A stretch of DNA of 64,000 bases. It comes from Acinetobacter pittii ANC 4050 (lineage in GTDB: Bacteria > Pseudomonadota > Gammaproteobacteria > Pseudomonadales > Moraxellaceae). Under the pieces are notes generated by a model. It was not told the DNA's origin and ran no database searches. It saw only the letters and a program-made list of their open reading frames with translations. The position numbers were made by a program, and so were the translations under genes. The stretch covers positions 2,495,954 through 2,559,953 of the forward strand of contig NZ_KB976987.1 in the NCBI RefSeq assembly GCF_000399685.1, given 5' to 3'. Below, piece after piece: positions 14,995 through 23,359 of this stretch (the stretch's first letter is position 1; each line of letters starts with the position of its first letter).

Positions 14995-15561
14995 TTAATC
15001 TTTACCGTCAGTGTTCATGATAAAGAAATATTCACGGTAATATTTCAACTCGGAAATCGAGTCACGAATATCATCCATTGCCAAATGCGATGCATTCTTT
15101 TTCAGACCGCTCATGATTTCAGGGCGCCAGCGTTTTGAAAGTTCTTTTACCGTAGATACATCAAGATTACGATAGTGGAAATACTGCTCTAGTTCAGGCA
15201 TGAGACGGTGTAAGAAACGGCGGTCCTGACAGATTGAGTTACCGCACATTGGTGAAACTTTTGGATTAACCCATTTTTTTAGGAATTCTAAAGTTTGTAA
15301 CTCAGCATCACGAGCTGTTAATTTACTGCGTCGAACTCGTTCAATCAGTCCAGACTGCCCATGTTGACGAGTGTTCCATTCATCCATTGCATTTAAAATA
15401 CGATCAGGTTGATGAATAGCCAAAACTGGACCTTCGGCAAGTACATTTAAATGATCATCTGTAATAATTGTTGCGATTTCAATAATTTGGTCATTATCGG
15501 TATCTAATCCGGTCATTTCCAGATCAATCCAAATTAATCGTGTATTTAAAGTACTGCTCAT
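14995..15561 (-). CDS. orn: Oligoribonuclease
   Basis: 3'-to-5' exoribonuclease that degrades the smallest RNA fragments, including the pGpG left from c-di-GMP turnover. It has 188 residues, close to the 181 of E. coli. DEDDh-type exonuclease motifs are visible: Asp13 and Glu15 in [10 protein letters not shown], and the [10 protein letters not shown] segment carrying the later catalytic Asp near the C-terminus. It is divergent from rsgA, with a 125-base gap that must hold both promoters; the orn-rsgA pairing is common in gammaproteobacteria. Confidence 0.95.
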   Translation of the reverse strand: MSSTLNTRLIWIDLEMTGLDTDNDQIIEIATIITDDHLNVLAEGPVLAIHQPDRILNAMDEWNTRQHGQSGLIERVRRSKLTARDAELQTLEFLKKWVNPKVSPMCGNSICQDRRFLHRLMPELEQYFHYRNLDVSTVKELSKRWRPEIMSGLKKNASHLAMDDIRDSISELKYYREYFFIMNTDGKD

Positions 15562-15686
15562 GAATGTACGTTCTAAAATGCCGTAAAAACATCAATAGTA
15601 GCAAATTTCTTGCTTCCGCGCTGTAATTCTATAGCTGCTTCATGCTATTTTTGCGGTCTTCAAACAATGGTTTTTTTGGGATATGA

Positions 15687-16748
15687 ATGGCTTTAATTCG
15701 TAAGCGTCGTTTAACTGAACAACAGCAACGTCGTATTGAAAAACAGCATAAAACTCGCCAAGAAGAGATCGATACTTCACAGGATCTAGACGGACTCGTT
15801 GTACAACACTACGGTCGTCAACTTGAAGTACAAGCCCTCTCTGTACCTGAGCATCACCCAGAAAAACCACAAGTTGCCGAAGGAGAACCAGAACCATTCT
15901 GGAAACCGATCGAACTCAATAGTGTTTGGCGCTGTCATACTCGAACTAACCTTGAGTTATTGGTCACTGGCGATCGTGTTAAATGGCAAGCTGACCCAAA
16001 TACGGGTTTAGGCATTATTACAGCCATTCACCCACGCACCTCTTTACTCACTCGTCCTGACCGCTATCACAAAGTTAAACCAGTGGCCGCAAACATCAGT
16101 TTGATTGTGATTGTATTTTCACCACTGCCTGAACCAGCTCCAACACTAATCGATCGATATTTAGTGGCTTGTGCAGACGCTAATATTCCTGCTCTTTTGG
16201 TCCTCAATAAATCTGATTTACTCACTGAAAATGACCCAATTCTCACCCTATTAGAAGAATATAAAACTTTGGGTTATGAGGTGATGATTTGTCAGTCCAA
16301 GAAGGGAGATATCTCTGCTTTATCTGAACGTTTAGATGGTGAAACCGTAGCATTTGTAGGGCAATCAGGCGTAGGAAAAAGTTCTTTAATTAACGTGCTC
16401 ATTCCAGATGCAGAGCAAAAAACCAATGTTATTTCTGAAAACTCTGCACTTGGACAACACACAACAACCTCTACGCGCTTAATCAACTTCGGTAAAAATG
16501 GTGCCTTAATTGATTCTCCGGGAATTCGTGAGTTTGGGCTTTGGCATCTCGATTTAGAGAAAATTCGTATGGGCTTTCCAGATATTGCAGCGCATCTGGG
16601 TTCTTGCCAATTCCGTAATTGCACGCACACTCATGAAAAGAATTGTGGGTTAAAACATGCTGTCGAAGCTGGTGAAATTTTACCGCGACGTCTAGATAGC
16701 TTTTTGCGTTTAATCGACGAGATTCAAGAAGCACAGCAAAAAAACTGA
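15687..16748 (+). CDS. rsgA: Small ribosomal subunit biogenesis GTPase RsgA
   Basis: Circularly permuted GTPase that checks late assembly of the 30S subunit. It has 353 residues: an N-terminal OB-fold, then the G4 motif NKSD before the P-loop GQSGVGKSS and the G3 motif DSPGIREF, the permuted order diagnostic for this family. The C-terminus has the zinc-binding Cys/His cluster CQFRNCTHTHEKNC. The ATG at 15687 is used; another ATG lies 4 bases upstream in a different frame. It is followed by a short spacer with an inverted repeat before the next gene. Confidence 0.96.
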   Translation: MALIRKRRLTEQQQRRIEKQHKTRQEEIDTSQDLDGLVVQHYGRQLEVQALSVPEHHPEKPQVAEGEPEPFWKPIELNSVWRCHTRTNLELLVTGDRVKWQADPNTGLGIITAIHPRTSLLTRPDRYHKVKPVAANISLIVIVFSPLPEPAPTLIDRYLVACADANIPALLVLNKSDLLTENDPILTLLEEYKTLGYEVMICQSKKGDISALSERLDGETVAFVGQSGVGKSSLINVLIPDAEQKTNVISENSALGQHTTTSTRLINFGKNGALIDSPGIREFGLWHLDLEKIRMGFPDIAAHLGSCQFRNCTHTHEKNCGLKHAVEAGEILPRRLDSFLRLIDEIQEAQQKN

Positions 16749-16773
16749 TTTTCTGCCCTATTTGCCCTTGAAG

Positions 16774-16808
16774 TGGTGATTTTGATCACCATCTATATAC
16801 GCTATACT
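16774..16808 (+). promoter_or_regulatory. Promoter with overlapping palindrome upstream of the rhodanese gene
   Basis: A perfect 7-bp inverted repeat TGGTGAT-TTTG-ATCACCA (16774-16791) overlaps a -35-like TTGATC (16782-16787). This is followed after 15 bases by a near-consensus -10 TATACT (16803-16808). The arrangement suggests an operator or dyad within the promoter of the rhodanese-grxC-secB operon; the cognate regulator is unknown. Confidence 0.5.
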
Positions 16809-16845
16809 CTAGGTCAATTTTGTTTTTAATTTTTTTAGGTGACTT

Positions 16846-17262
16846 GTGGAACGCTGGTTAGAGTTTATGGGGAATCACCCCATTTTGTTTGGTACGCTCG
16901 GAGTCTTGATCGTGTTGTTCTTCATTTTTGAAGGTCAACGTAACGGTCGTAAAATTTCTCCACAGTCGCTTGGTATTTTAGTGAAAGCGAAAAATGCGCT
17001 TTTAATTGACTTACGCGATAGCAAAGATTTTCGCGAAGGTCATATTAGCGGCAGTCGCAATATTCCGTATAGCCAAATTGCAAGTCATGCTGAAGAATTA
17101 AAAGCAAGTGACCGTCCATTGGTATTTATTTGCAACTTGGGGCAAGTTGCTGGAAGTGCTTTGCAAAAAGTTGCTCACCACGATAGCTATCGTCTTGATG
17201 GCGGTATCAGTAACTGGAAAGCACAAGGCTTACCTCTTGTTAAAAGCAAACCAAAAGCTTAA
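16846..17262 (+). CDS. Rhodanese-like domain protein, membrane anchored (YibN-like)
   Basis: Single rhodanese domain behind an N-terminal transmembrane helix (about residues 13-30, ILFGTLGVLIVLFFIF). It resembles E. coli YibN, which also sits next to grxC and secB. Length is 138 residues and translation begins at a GTG. The active-site loop contains a cysteine (VFICNLGQVAGSA), so sulfur transfer is possible, but the loop is not the canonical CxxGxR. Recent work on YibN relatives links them to protein insertion at the membrane, which would fit secB next door; that role is inference here. Confidence 0.85.
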   Translation: MERWLEFMGNHPILFGTLGVLIVLFFIFEGQRNGRKISPQSLGILVKAKNALLIDLRDSKDFREGHISGSRNIPYSQIASHAEELKASDRPLVFICNLGQVAGSALQKVAHHDSYRLDGGISNWKAQGLPLVKSKPKA

Positions 17263-17273
17263 GGAGAATTATC

Positions 17274-17531
17274 ATGGCTGCAAACGTCATTGTTTACTCA
17301 ACTTCTGTATGCCCGTATTGCGTTCGTGCTAAACAGTTACTTGAGCGTAAAGGTGTTGCTTATAAAGAAGTAAATCTTTCTGTTGAAGCACCTGAAGTAC
17401 GTGTTGAATTAATGCAACGCACAAATCATCGTACTGTCCCACAAATTTTCATTAACGATCAGTTTATCGGTGGTTTTGACCAACTTTATGCTTTAGAGCG
17501 TGAAGGTAAACTCGACGAATTATTGGCTTAA
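17274..17531 (+). CDS. grxC: Glutaredoxin 3
   Basis: Dithiol glutaredoxin of 85 residues that reduces disulfides using glutathione. The redox motif CPYC is at residues 13-16, and the cis-proline segment TVPQIF and the GSH-binding GGFDQL segment follow in the right order. It starts 12 bases after the rhodanese stop with an AAGGAGAA ribosome site and lies 28 bases before secB: the conserved yibN-grxC-secB cluster. Confidence 0.96.
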   Translation: MAANVIVYSTSVCPYCVRAKQLLERKGVAYKEVNLSVEAPEVRVELMQRTNHRTVPQIFINDQFIGGFDQLYALEREGKLDELLA

Positions 17532-17558
17532 CATCGCATCCATATTAAGGAAAAAACA

Positions 17559-18017
17559 ATGAGCGAAGAACAACAAGTTCAACCACAATTAGCTTTAGAG
17601 CGTATTTATACAAAAGATATTTCTTTTGAGGTTCCTGGGGCGCAGGTTTTCACTAAACAATGGCAACCTGAACTTAATATCAATCTTTCTTCTGCTGCAG
17701 AAAAGATTGATCCGACTCACTTTGAAGTTTCTTTAAAAGTTGTGGTACAAGCCGATAATGACAACGAAACAGCGTTTATTGTAGATGTAACTCAATCAGG
17801 TATTTTCTTGATCGATAATATTGAAGAAGAGCGTTTACCTTATATTTTAGGCGCATATTGCCCAAATATTTTGTTCCCGTTCTTGCGTGAAGCTGTAAAT
17901 GATTTAGTCACTAAAGGTAGCTTCCCACAGTTACTTCTTACTCCAATCAACTTTGATGCAGAGTTTGAAGCGAACATGCAACGTGCTCAAGCTGCTGCTG
18001 TTGAAGGTCAAGCTTAA
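17559..18017 (+). CDS. secB: Protein-export chaperone SecB
   Basis: Tetrameric cytosolic chaperone that holds precursor proteins unfolded and hands them to SecA. It has 152 residues, the normal length. Family segments are clear: the [18 protein letters not shown] N-terminus, the LRVTV-type strand (EVSLKVVV), and [24 protein letters not shown] near the C-terminus, which contributes the substrate groove. Last gene of the rhodanese-grxC-secB operon, closed by a strong terminator. Confidence 0.96.
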   Translation: MSEEQQVQPQLALERIYTKDISFEVPGAQVFTKQWQPELNINLSSAAEKIDPTHFEVSLKVVVQADNDNETAFIVDVTQSGIFLIDNIEEERLPYILGAYCPNILFPFLREAVNDLVTKGSFPQLLLTPINFDAEFEANMQRAQAAAVEGQA

Positions 18018-18037
18018 TTTTAGCTTTTCCTTTTCAT

Positions 18038-18066
18038 AAAAAAACCGCGTAATACGCGGTTTTTTT
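18038..18066. terminator. Bidirectional terminator between secB and the APE cluster
   Basis: AAAAAAACCGCGT paired with ACGCGGTTTTTT around a 3-base loop. It lies 20 bases after secB and 20 bases from the end of the convergent phosphopantetheinyl transferase gene, and has T-runs on both strands. Confidence 0.9.
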
Positions 18067-18086
18067 ATGTACGCTATTTTCACTTA

Positions 18087-18743
18087 TTAACGATCAAGTG
18101 AATGAAGCTGAATAGATGGAAACTGGAAACCTCGGCAAGATAACTCTGAACGCCACGCCACGGTTAACATCATATTGCCAACAATAAAATTCTGATAAGC
18201 AAATGTACCATTTAGTGGATGAGAACAGATTCCTCCTTGGTCTGTAGGGTGCGCTTGAGTATTTAATGTATTTAAATCTAAACGTATGCCTAGTCCTGAT
18301 GCTTTTAGGACCGCTTCTTTAGTGGTCCAGACTTTGAACCAATATTCTCTATCTTGGTCCAAACTTAGCCACGTTGCATATTCATCGGGATGAAAAGCAT
18401 GTTTTGCTAATGCATCTAAGCGTACATTTCGATCAATTTCTTCAATATCTACACCAATATCTTTAACCTGTGCACTCATGGCTAAAGCGTAGAATTGTTG
18501 GCTATGTGAGTGATTAAAATGCAAATTATGATTTAACAAATAAGGTTTACCATGTTCATGCTTGGCAAACTCCAATTCCGTTGAATTGAGTTGTAGTTTC
18601 TCTGCGATCAGTCTATTTCTGACACTCTGTATTTGTTGTTTTTTATAATGATTAAATGTACGGAAATCGGGGAAATCTTGTTTCGATTTTAAAAGAAGCT
18701 GAGATAATGCCTGTGTGTAGACTTCGATTTTACGCTTAGACAT
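18087..18743 (-). CDS. 4'-phosphopantetheinyl transferase of the APE cluster (ApeB-like)
   Basis: Sfp/AcpT-type enzyme that converts apo-ACP to holo-ACP by adding the CoA phosphopantetheine arm. It has 218 residues with the two diagnostic motifs GVDIE (97-101) and WTTKEAVLK (139-147), which supply the Mg-binding acidic residues and the catalytic Glu/Lys. It is the last gene of the aryl polyene cluster; its likely substrates are the two ACPs encoded at 33.5-34.0 kb. It is separated by 23 bases from the small periplasmic protein upstream and ends against the secB terminator. Confidence 0.88.
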   Translation of the reverse strand: MSKRKIEVYTQALSQLLLKSKQDFPDFRTFNHYKKQQIQSVRNRLIAEKLQLNSTELEFAKHEHGKPYLLNHNLHFNHSHSQQFYALAMSAQVKDIGVDIEEIDRNVRLDALAKHAFHPDEYATWLSLDQDREYWFKVWTTKEAVLKASGLGIRLDLNTLNTQAHPTDQGGICSHPLNGTFAYQNFIVGNMMLTVAWRSELSCRGFQFPSIQLHSLDR

Positions 18744-18766
18744 TATCTCGACCTTACTTTAAATGA

Positions 18767-19201
18767 TTAGAATTTAACTACATCGCCTTTTAATGCAACA
18801 CCCGCCATCATGGCACCTTTATAGCAATCGTAAGTTGTGGTACTTGTGGTTTCATTGGCTTTAAAATAGCTCACAATATTGGTCACGGCGTTTGCCCCTT
18901 GTGCTTTAGCATTGTTTTGCATTTGGATCAGTGCTGAACGTAAAACCCAGTCACAAGACGTTGCTGCCGACTTACCAAAACCATTGGTCTTTTTATTGGT
19001 TACCGCATCTTTTTGAATAATTTTACCGCCAGACTTTGTACCTTTTAAATAAAACTTTACCGAACCATCCAGCGTCCCATCTGCAACCGCACGGTCTACA
19101 GCTTCTTTAAAATTTAACTGATGTACTTCATCTCCAGCCTGAACAGTGGCAGTAAAACCCGCACTTAGCATTGCTACAAATAAAAGTTTTTTATTTAACA
19201 T
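18767..19201 (-). CDS. Small secreted protein associated with the APE cluster
   Basis: A 144-residue protein with a clear signal peptide (MLNKKLLFVAMLSAGFTATVQA, cleavage probably after AQA/VQA near residue 22). The mature part has two cysteines (SCDWVL and YDCYKGA) that could form a disulfide, and a GANAVTNIVSYFK segment reminiscent of YbjQ-like small domains. Relatives in databases are sometimes named excinuclease ATPase subunit, which this clearly is not. It is sandwiched between the last ketosynthase and the PPTase and so belongs to the APE operon; its function is unknown, probably periplasmic. Confidence 0.75.
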   Translation of the reverse strand: MLNKKLLFVAMLSAGFTATVQAGDEVHQLNFKEAVDRAVADGTLDGSVKFYLKGTKSGGKIIQKDAVTNKKTNGFGKSAATSCDWVLRSALIQMQNNAKAQGANAVTNIVSYFKANETTSTTTYDCYKGAMMAGVALKGDVVKF

Positions 19202-19212
19202 TGTTGTGTTCC

Positions 19213-20439
19213 TTATTGTTTAACACGTTTAAAAATAAGCGAAGTATTAATTCCGCCAAAAGCAAAGTTATTACTCATAATAATATCAGCATCCAAATTT
19301 CTCGGCTGCTGAACGATATAATCCAGTTCACCACATAGTGGATCGATTTCATCTAGATTTAAAGTTGGAATAAAACGTCCACGATTCATCATTTCGATGC
19401 TTAGCCAAGCTTCAATAGCTCCACACGCCCCCAGCGTATGTCCAAAATAACTCTTTAAAGAGCTGATTGGTTTATAGCCTAAAACTTTTGCAGTAGCTTG
19501 ACTCTCCGCTACATCTCCCTGATCTGTTGAAGTCCCATGAGCATTTACATAGGCAATGTCTTTAGCTTCTACAGAGGCATCTTTAAGCGCTAATTCCATA
19601 CAGCGCCCCATCATTTCTGACTCAGGACGAGTGACGTGTTGGCCATCGGTATTGCTACCATAGCCAATCACCTCTGCATAAATATGAGCACCGCGGGCTT
19701 TGGCATGCTCATATTCTTCTAAAATTAAACAGCCTGCGCCTTCACCAATCACCAATCCATCTCGTTTAGCATCAAATGGACGCGGTGTTTTTTCTGGTTG
19801 GTCATTCATTCCACTGGTCGCGAACAATACATCAAAAACCGCTGCTCCTGCCGCACTGAGTTCCTCTGCACCACCCGCAATCATGACCTGTTGTTTGCCA
19901 TATTTAATAGCTTCATAGGCTTGCCCAATCGCCATAGAACCAGAGGTACAGGCACTTGAGGTAGGTAAAGTTAAGCCTTTAAGACCAAAATATACGGTCA
20001 TGTTCACGGCGCTGGTGTGGGCCATCATACGAATATAAGTAGTTGCGTTGATCTTACTCATGCTCTGATGAAGCAACATGCTAGCAAACTCACCCACGGC
20101 ATCTACGCTACCCGCTGATGAACCAAAGGCAACACCCGCTTCGCCACTAGATAAAATTTCATGTCCAAGCAAACCAGCATTTTGTAAAGCAGTTTCGGCA
20201 CAAACCACAGACATGAGAGCAACACGGCCCATCCCACGGGTGACTTTACGGTTAAAATGTTTTGGAATATGAAAAGATTCTACAGGTCCAGCAAGCTTGG
20301 TCCGAAGGTCAACATATTGCTCCCACTCGGGCATGTAACGAATACCGCTTTTAGCAGCTTCAAATCGCGCAAAGATGTCATCAGCAGTTTCACCTAAAGA
20401 GGTAATTCCTGCCATTCCTGTCACAACCACACGCTTCAT
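19213..20439 (-). CDS. Beta-ketoacyl-ACP synthase of the APE cluster (ApeR-like)
   Basis: FabF-type ketosynthase of 408 residues with a complete Cys-His-His triad: Cys164 (SSACTSG), His301 (NAHGTSTDQGD) and His334 (SYFGHTLGA). In characterised APE systems two full KS proteins are present: one pairs with the chain-length factor to elongate, while the other is thought to act in initiation or as an accessory enzyme. This one corresponds by position to ApeR, downstream of the ketoreductase. Its start ATG at 20439 coincides with the end of the ketoreductase gene, implying translational coupling. Confidence 0.88.
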   Translation of the reverse strand: MKRVVVTGMAGITSLGETADDIFARFEAAKSGIRYMPEWEQYVDLRTKLAGPVESFHIPKHFNRKVTRGMGRVALMSVVCAETALQNAGLLGHEILSSGEAGVAFGSSAGSVDAVGEFASMLLHQSMSKINATTYIRMMAHTSAVNMTVYFGLKGLTLPTSSACTSGSMAIGQAYEAIKYGKQQVMIAGGAEELSAAGAAVFDVLFATSGMNDQPEKTPRPFDAKRDGLVIGEGAGCLILEEYEHAKARGAHIYAEVIGYGSNTDGQHVTRPESEMMGRCMELALKDASVEAKDIAYVNAHGTSTDQGDVAESQATAKVLGYKPISSLKSYFGHTLGACGAIEAWLSIEMMNRGRFIPTLNLDEIDPLCGELDYIVQQPRNLDADIIMSNNFAFGGINTSLIFKRVKQ

Positions 20440-21164
20440 CAGATGAGTCCTCCATTTACAGAGATCACCTGTCGGGTTACATAAGAGGCTTCATCTGAAC
20501 ACAAGAATTTCACTACGCTCGCCACTTCATCGACCTGTCCCATACGTTGCAATGGAATCATTTTAAGTGCATGTTCTTTAACTTCATCTGTCACCATTTC
20601 GGTCTCAATGAGCCCAGGTGCAACACAGTTCACTGTAATTTTTCGCTTCGCCAATTCAAGTGCCAAAGCTTTGGTCGCACCAATCAAACCTGCTTTTGCA
20701 GCACTGTAGTTGACCTGACCGCGGTTCCCCATAATTCCAGACACAGAAGATAAAGTGACAATACGGCCACCTTTGCGTAAGTGAATCATTGGCATGATAA
20801 GTGGCTTTAAAACATTATAAAAACCATCTAAAGACGTCGAAATCACTTCATCCCAATCTTGATCGGTAAGTGCTGGAAAAGCACCATCATGGGTAAGACC
20901 TGCATTCAATACAACGCCATAGAAAGCCCCATGCTGTTCTACATCTTGTTCTAAAATCTGTTGAACCGTCTGGCGTTCATTTACATCAAACATTAAATAA
21001 TGGCTATTTTGTCCTAAGGCTTGAATCTCTTGGACAACTTGCTCAGCCTCTGCCTGACGCGAACGTGCATGTACAGTCACATCAAAACCAGCTTTTGCGA
21101 GTTGTAATGCAATCGCTTTCCCAATTCCTCGACTTGAACCCGTTACTAAAATTCGTCTTGTCAC
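20439..21164 (-). CDS. 3-oxoacyl-ACP reductase of the APE cluster (ApeQ-like, FabG family)
   Basis: Short-chain dehydrogenase that reduces the beta-keto group of the growing polyene with NADPH. It has 241 residues: cofactor motif GSSRGIG (9-15), NAG segment at 87-89, and the catalytic Ser140, Tyr153, Lys157 (YSAAK). It differs from a housekeeping fabG in context: it sits between the APE dehydratase and a ketosynthase. A 23-base gap separates it from the dehydratase upstream, and it overlaps the following ketosynthase gene by one base. Confidence 0.9.
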   Translation of the reverse strand: MTRRILVTGSSRGIGKAIALQLAKAGFDVTVHARSRQAEAEQVVQEIQALGQNSHYLMFDVNERQTVQQILEQDVEQHGAFYGVVLNAGLTHDGAFPALTDQDWDEVISTSLDGFYNVLKPLIMPMIHLRKGGRIVTLSSVSGIMGNRGQVNYSAAKAGLIGATKALALELAKRKITVNCVAPGLIETEMVTDEVKEHALKMIPLQRMGQVDEVASVVKFLCSDEASYVTRQVISVNGGLI

Positions 21165-21187
21165 ACTATATTCCTAATTCTTTGTGG

Positions 21188-21613
21188 TTATTCAAATGGT
21201 GTTTCTGTAGGTTCAAATACACTTAACATTGCCTGAATGCGGTGTTCAGCATATTGAATTTCACAGGAAAATTGCCCAAGTCCTTCATGAAAATATTGCT
21301 GCTCTATTTGAATGATCAATCGTGAACCCAAAGCGAAATAAGGAACCGGTAAATGTAATTTACGCGTTCCCAATAAAAAACCGACTTTTGGCGCTTGTTT
21401 TGACTGCTTACCTTGCCAGCCTGAATAAGCACTAATGGTTTGTGCCATAATTTCAATACTTGCCCATGTCGGCAAACCTTCTGCTTCACAAAACATCAGC
21501 TCTGGTGTAATCGTGAGTTCTGCTTGTGCCCGCCCTTCTGCAACCTCGGTTAAATAGTCGATAAATACCATCGGTTGCTCATGAGGAATATATTGAATTG
21601 CATCCAGTTTCAT
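21188..21613 (-). CDS. 3-hydroxyacyl-ACP dehydratase of the APE cluster (ApeP-like)
   Basis: Single hotdog-fold protein of 141 residues related to FabA/FabZ-type dehydratases. Visible family features are YIPHEQPMVFIDYL near the N-terminus (catalytic His in PHEQPM) and the acidic residue in WASIEIMAQ on the central helix. In APE synthesis it removes water from the 3-hydroxyacyl-ACP to make each trans double bond, working with the ligase-fused dehydratase encoded at 31.3 kb. The gene shares one base with the ketosynthase upstream. Confidence 0.85.
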   Translation of the reverse strand: MKLDAIQYIPHEQPMVFIDYLTEVAEGRAQAELTITPELMFCEAEGLPTWASIEIMAQTISAYSGWQGKQSKQAPKVGFLLGTRKLHLPVPYFALGSRLIIQIEQQYFHEGLGQFSCEIQYAEHRIQAMLSVFEPTETPFE

Positions 21614-22815
21614 TAGGGTTTCACTCCAAAAACAAGACTAATATTACTTCCCCCAAAAGCGAAAGAATTACTCATGACATAGCGGATGGGCTGTTTTAGT
21701 TCGGCATTTTGCACATAGTTTTGGTCAGCCAAATCTGGATCAATCTCAACATTTTGATGTAAAGGCAACCAACTTTGATCTTTTAGAATCTGTTCACAAA
21801 TAAAAGCCTCTATGGCACCCGCTGCTCCGAGACAATGTCCAGTTTTATGCTTGGTACTACTTAAAGCCACTGGGTAATCACCAAAAACTTGCCTTACAGC
21901 CTTAATTTCCATTGCGTCATTTTGTGGAGTTGCTGTTCCGTGCAAGTTGATATAACCCACCTCTTGAGCTGAAATATGTGCCATATCTAATGCACGTTGC
22001 ATAGCTAAAGCTGCACCTTTACCTTCAGGATGCGGGGCTGAAATGTGCCATGCATCCATAGATTCACCCGCCCCCATTAACATGACAGGTGCTTGTTCTT
22101 TACTTAGTACAAAAAACGCAGCAGCTTCACCAATATTAATACCATCACGGTTTACACCACAGGGTTGGCAAATATGTTCAGATAAACTTTCTAAACTATT
22201 AAATCCATTTAGGGTCAACTTGCACAAGGTGTCGACGCCACCCACCAGCACAACATCTGCTAAATCTGCGTGAAGTAATCGCTGCCCTGCCGCTAATGCT
22301 TTAGCGCTTGAAGAACAAGCTGTCGAAATCGTATAGGCGGGCCCTTCCCATCCTAAGTACTGCTGTAATGCTTTCGCTAAACAGCTCATTTCTTGGGGAT
22401 AGTGTGATATCGATAGATCGGTTTGCCCTTGAAAATATTGCTTAAGTAACAATTCATTATCTGCAATACCAGAAGTAGATGTACCCACTACAATGGCCAA
22501 ACGTTTATTTTCAAAAGATGCTGTATAAGCTTTTAACTCTGATTCAATTTCGGCTAATGCAGTTAATGCAAAACGTAGATTACGTGAATCTACAGACTGT
22601 AAAGCATCAGGTACGCTCGAATATAATGGATGCGTATATTGCCCCACCCAAACATCACGATCAGCAATTAAATCATCTCGCAAACTCAAGGTTTGCTCGG
22701 GCTGTTGTAATGCTTGTTTGATTTGATTAAGTTCACAGCCTAATGCAGATAAACCAACACTAAATTGTATGCCTACTGCCATTGGAACTGCATTTGCTGA
22801 AGGTAGATGTTTCAT
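21613..22815 (-). CDS. Beta-ketoacyl-ACP synthase of the APE cluster (ApeO-like)
   Basis: FabF-like ketosynthase of 400 residues with Cys167 (STACSSSAKA), His292 (NLHGTATPQND) and His327 (KHKTGHCLGA), so it should be catalytically competent. Corresponds in cluster position to ApeO, the elongating KS that in Xenorhabdus/E. coli-type systems pairs with the chain-length factor ApeC. The start overlaps the end of the preceding lipoprotein gene by 4 bases (ATGA), typical of translational coupling throughout this cluster. Confidence 0.87.
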   Translation of the reverse strand: MKHLPSANAVPMAVGIQFSVGLSALGCELNQIKQALQQPEQTLSLRDDLIADRDVWVGQYTHPLYSSVPDALQSVDSRNLRFALTALAEIESELKAYTASFENKRLAIVVGTSTSGIADNELLLKQYFQGQTDLSISHYPQEMSCLAKALQQYLGWEGPAYTISTACSSSAKALAAGQRLLHADLADVVLVGGVDTLCKLTLNGFNSLESLSEHICQPCGVNRDGINIGEAAAFFVLSKEQAPVMLMGAGESMDAWHISAPHPEGKGAALAMQRALDMAHISAQEVGYINLHGTATPQNDAMEIKAVRQVFGDYPVALSSTKHKTGHCLGAAGAIEAFICEQILKDQSWLPLHQNVEIDPDLADQNYVQNAELKQPIRYVMSNSFAFGGSNISLVFGVKP

Positions 22816-23357
22816 GGCGTAGGACTTTCTTCTGTCTGCAAGGTGTTCTCAATCGAACTCAGCGTCATGGTATAAGGGACTTGTTCATTAATCAATTCAA
22901 TGCTTCCTTGTCCCTGTTTAAGCTGCAACACAGGTTGCTTTTCAATATAAACAACCTGCTTGTCTGCTTGTTGTTTCATCTCTACAGCTTGCTGCCCTAA
23001 ATGCGAAAACTGAGGGTATGTCGCAAACAAAAGGTCACGCACCACAAACTCAAAAGGCAATAAACGCATTTGATCAATACGTTGTTCAACATGAACCCGA
23101 TGCCCATCAAACTGTAACTTAAATAATTGCTGGCCTGTCAGGCTTAAAGCGACCATATCTAGGACAGCACCCTTTTGCTGTTGATATAACAAGAAGCTAA
23201 AACTTTGCTGCTTCCACTGAACTTCAACTTGATCTTGCCTTTGATAAGTCTGAGCCTGCCATAGTGGACTTTGCAGTCCTTTGGCATGTGGCATGACCTG
23301 ACAACCATTTAAAAAGATAAAGCTACTGAGTAATATCGTTGCCCATTTGCGTTGCAT
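22812..23357 (-). CDS. DUF3261-type lipoprotein of the APE cluster (ApeN-like)
   Basis: Predicted outer-membrane lipoprotein of 181 residues with a short signal and lipobox LNGC (Cys19). The mature region is Gln-rich and predicted mostly beta (repeated short strands such as VEVQWKQQSFSFLLYQQ). Position after the flavoenzyme and before the ketosynthase matches the DUF3261 lipoproteins seen in APE clusters. A role in receiving or anchoring the pigment-lipid at the outer membrane is inferred from LolA/MMPL neighbours, not shown. Confidence 0.72.
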   Translation of the reverse strand: MQRKWATILLSSFIFLNGCQVMPHAKGLQSPLWQAQTYQRQDQVEVQWKQQSFSFLLYQQQKGAVLDMVALSLTGQQLFKLQFDGHRVHVEQRIDQMRLLPFEFVVRDLLFATYPQFSHLGQQAVEMKQQADKQVVYIEKQPVLQLKQGQGSIELINEQVPYTMTLSSIENTLQTEESPTP

Positions 23358-23359
23358 GG

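Noticed and set aside
18767..19201. Excinuclease ATPase subunit
   Set aside because: A 144-residue secreted protein without a P-loop cannot be UvrA; such names appear to be database errors.
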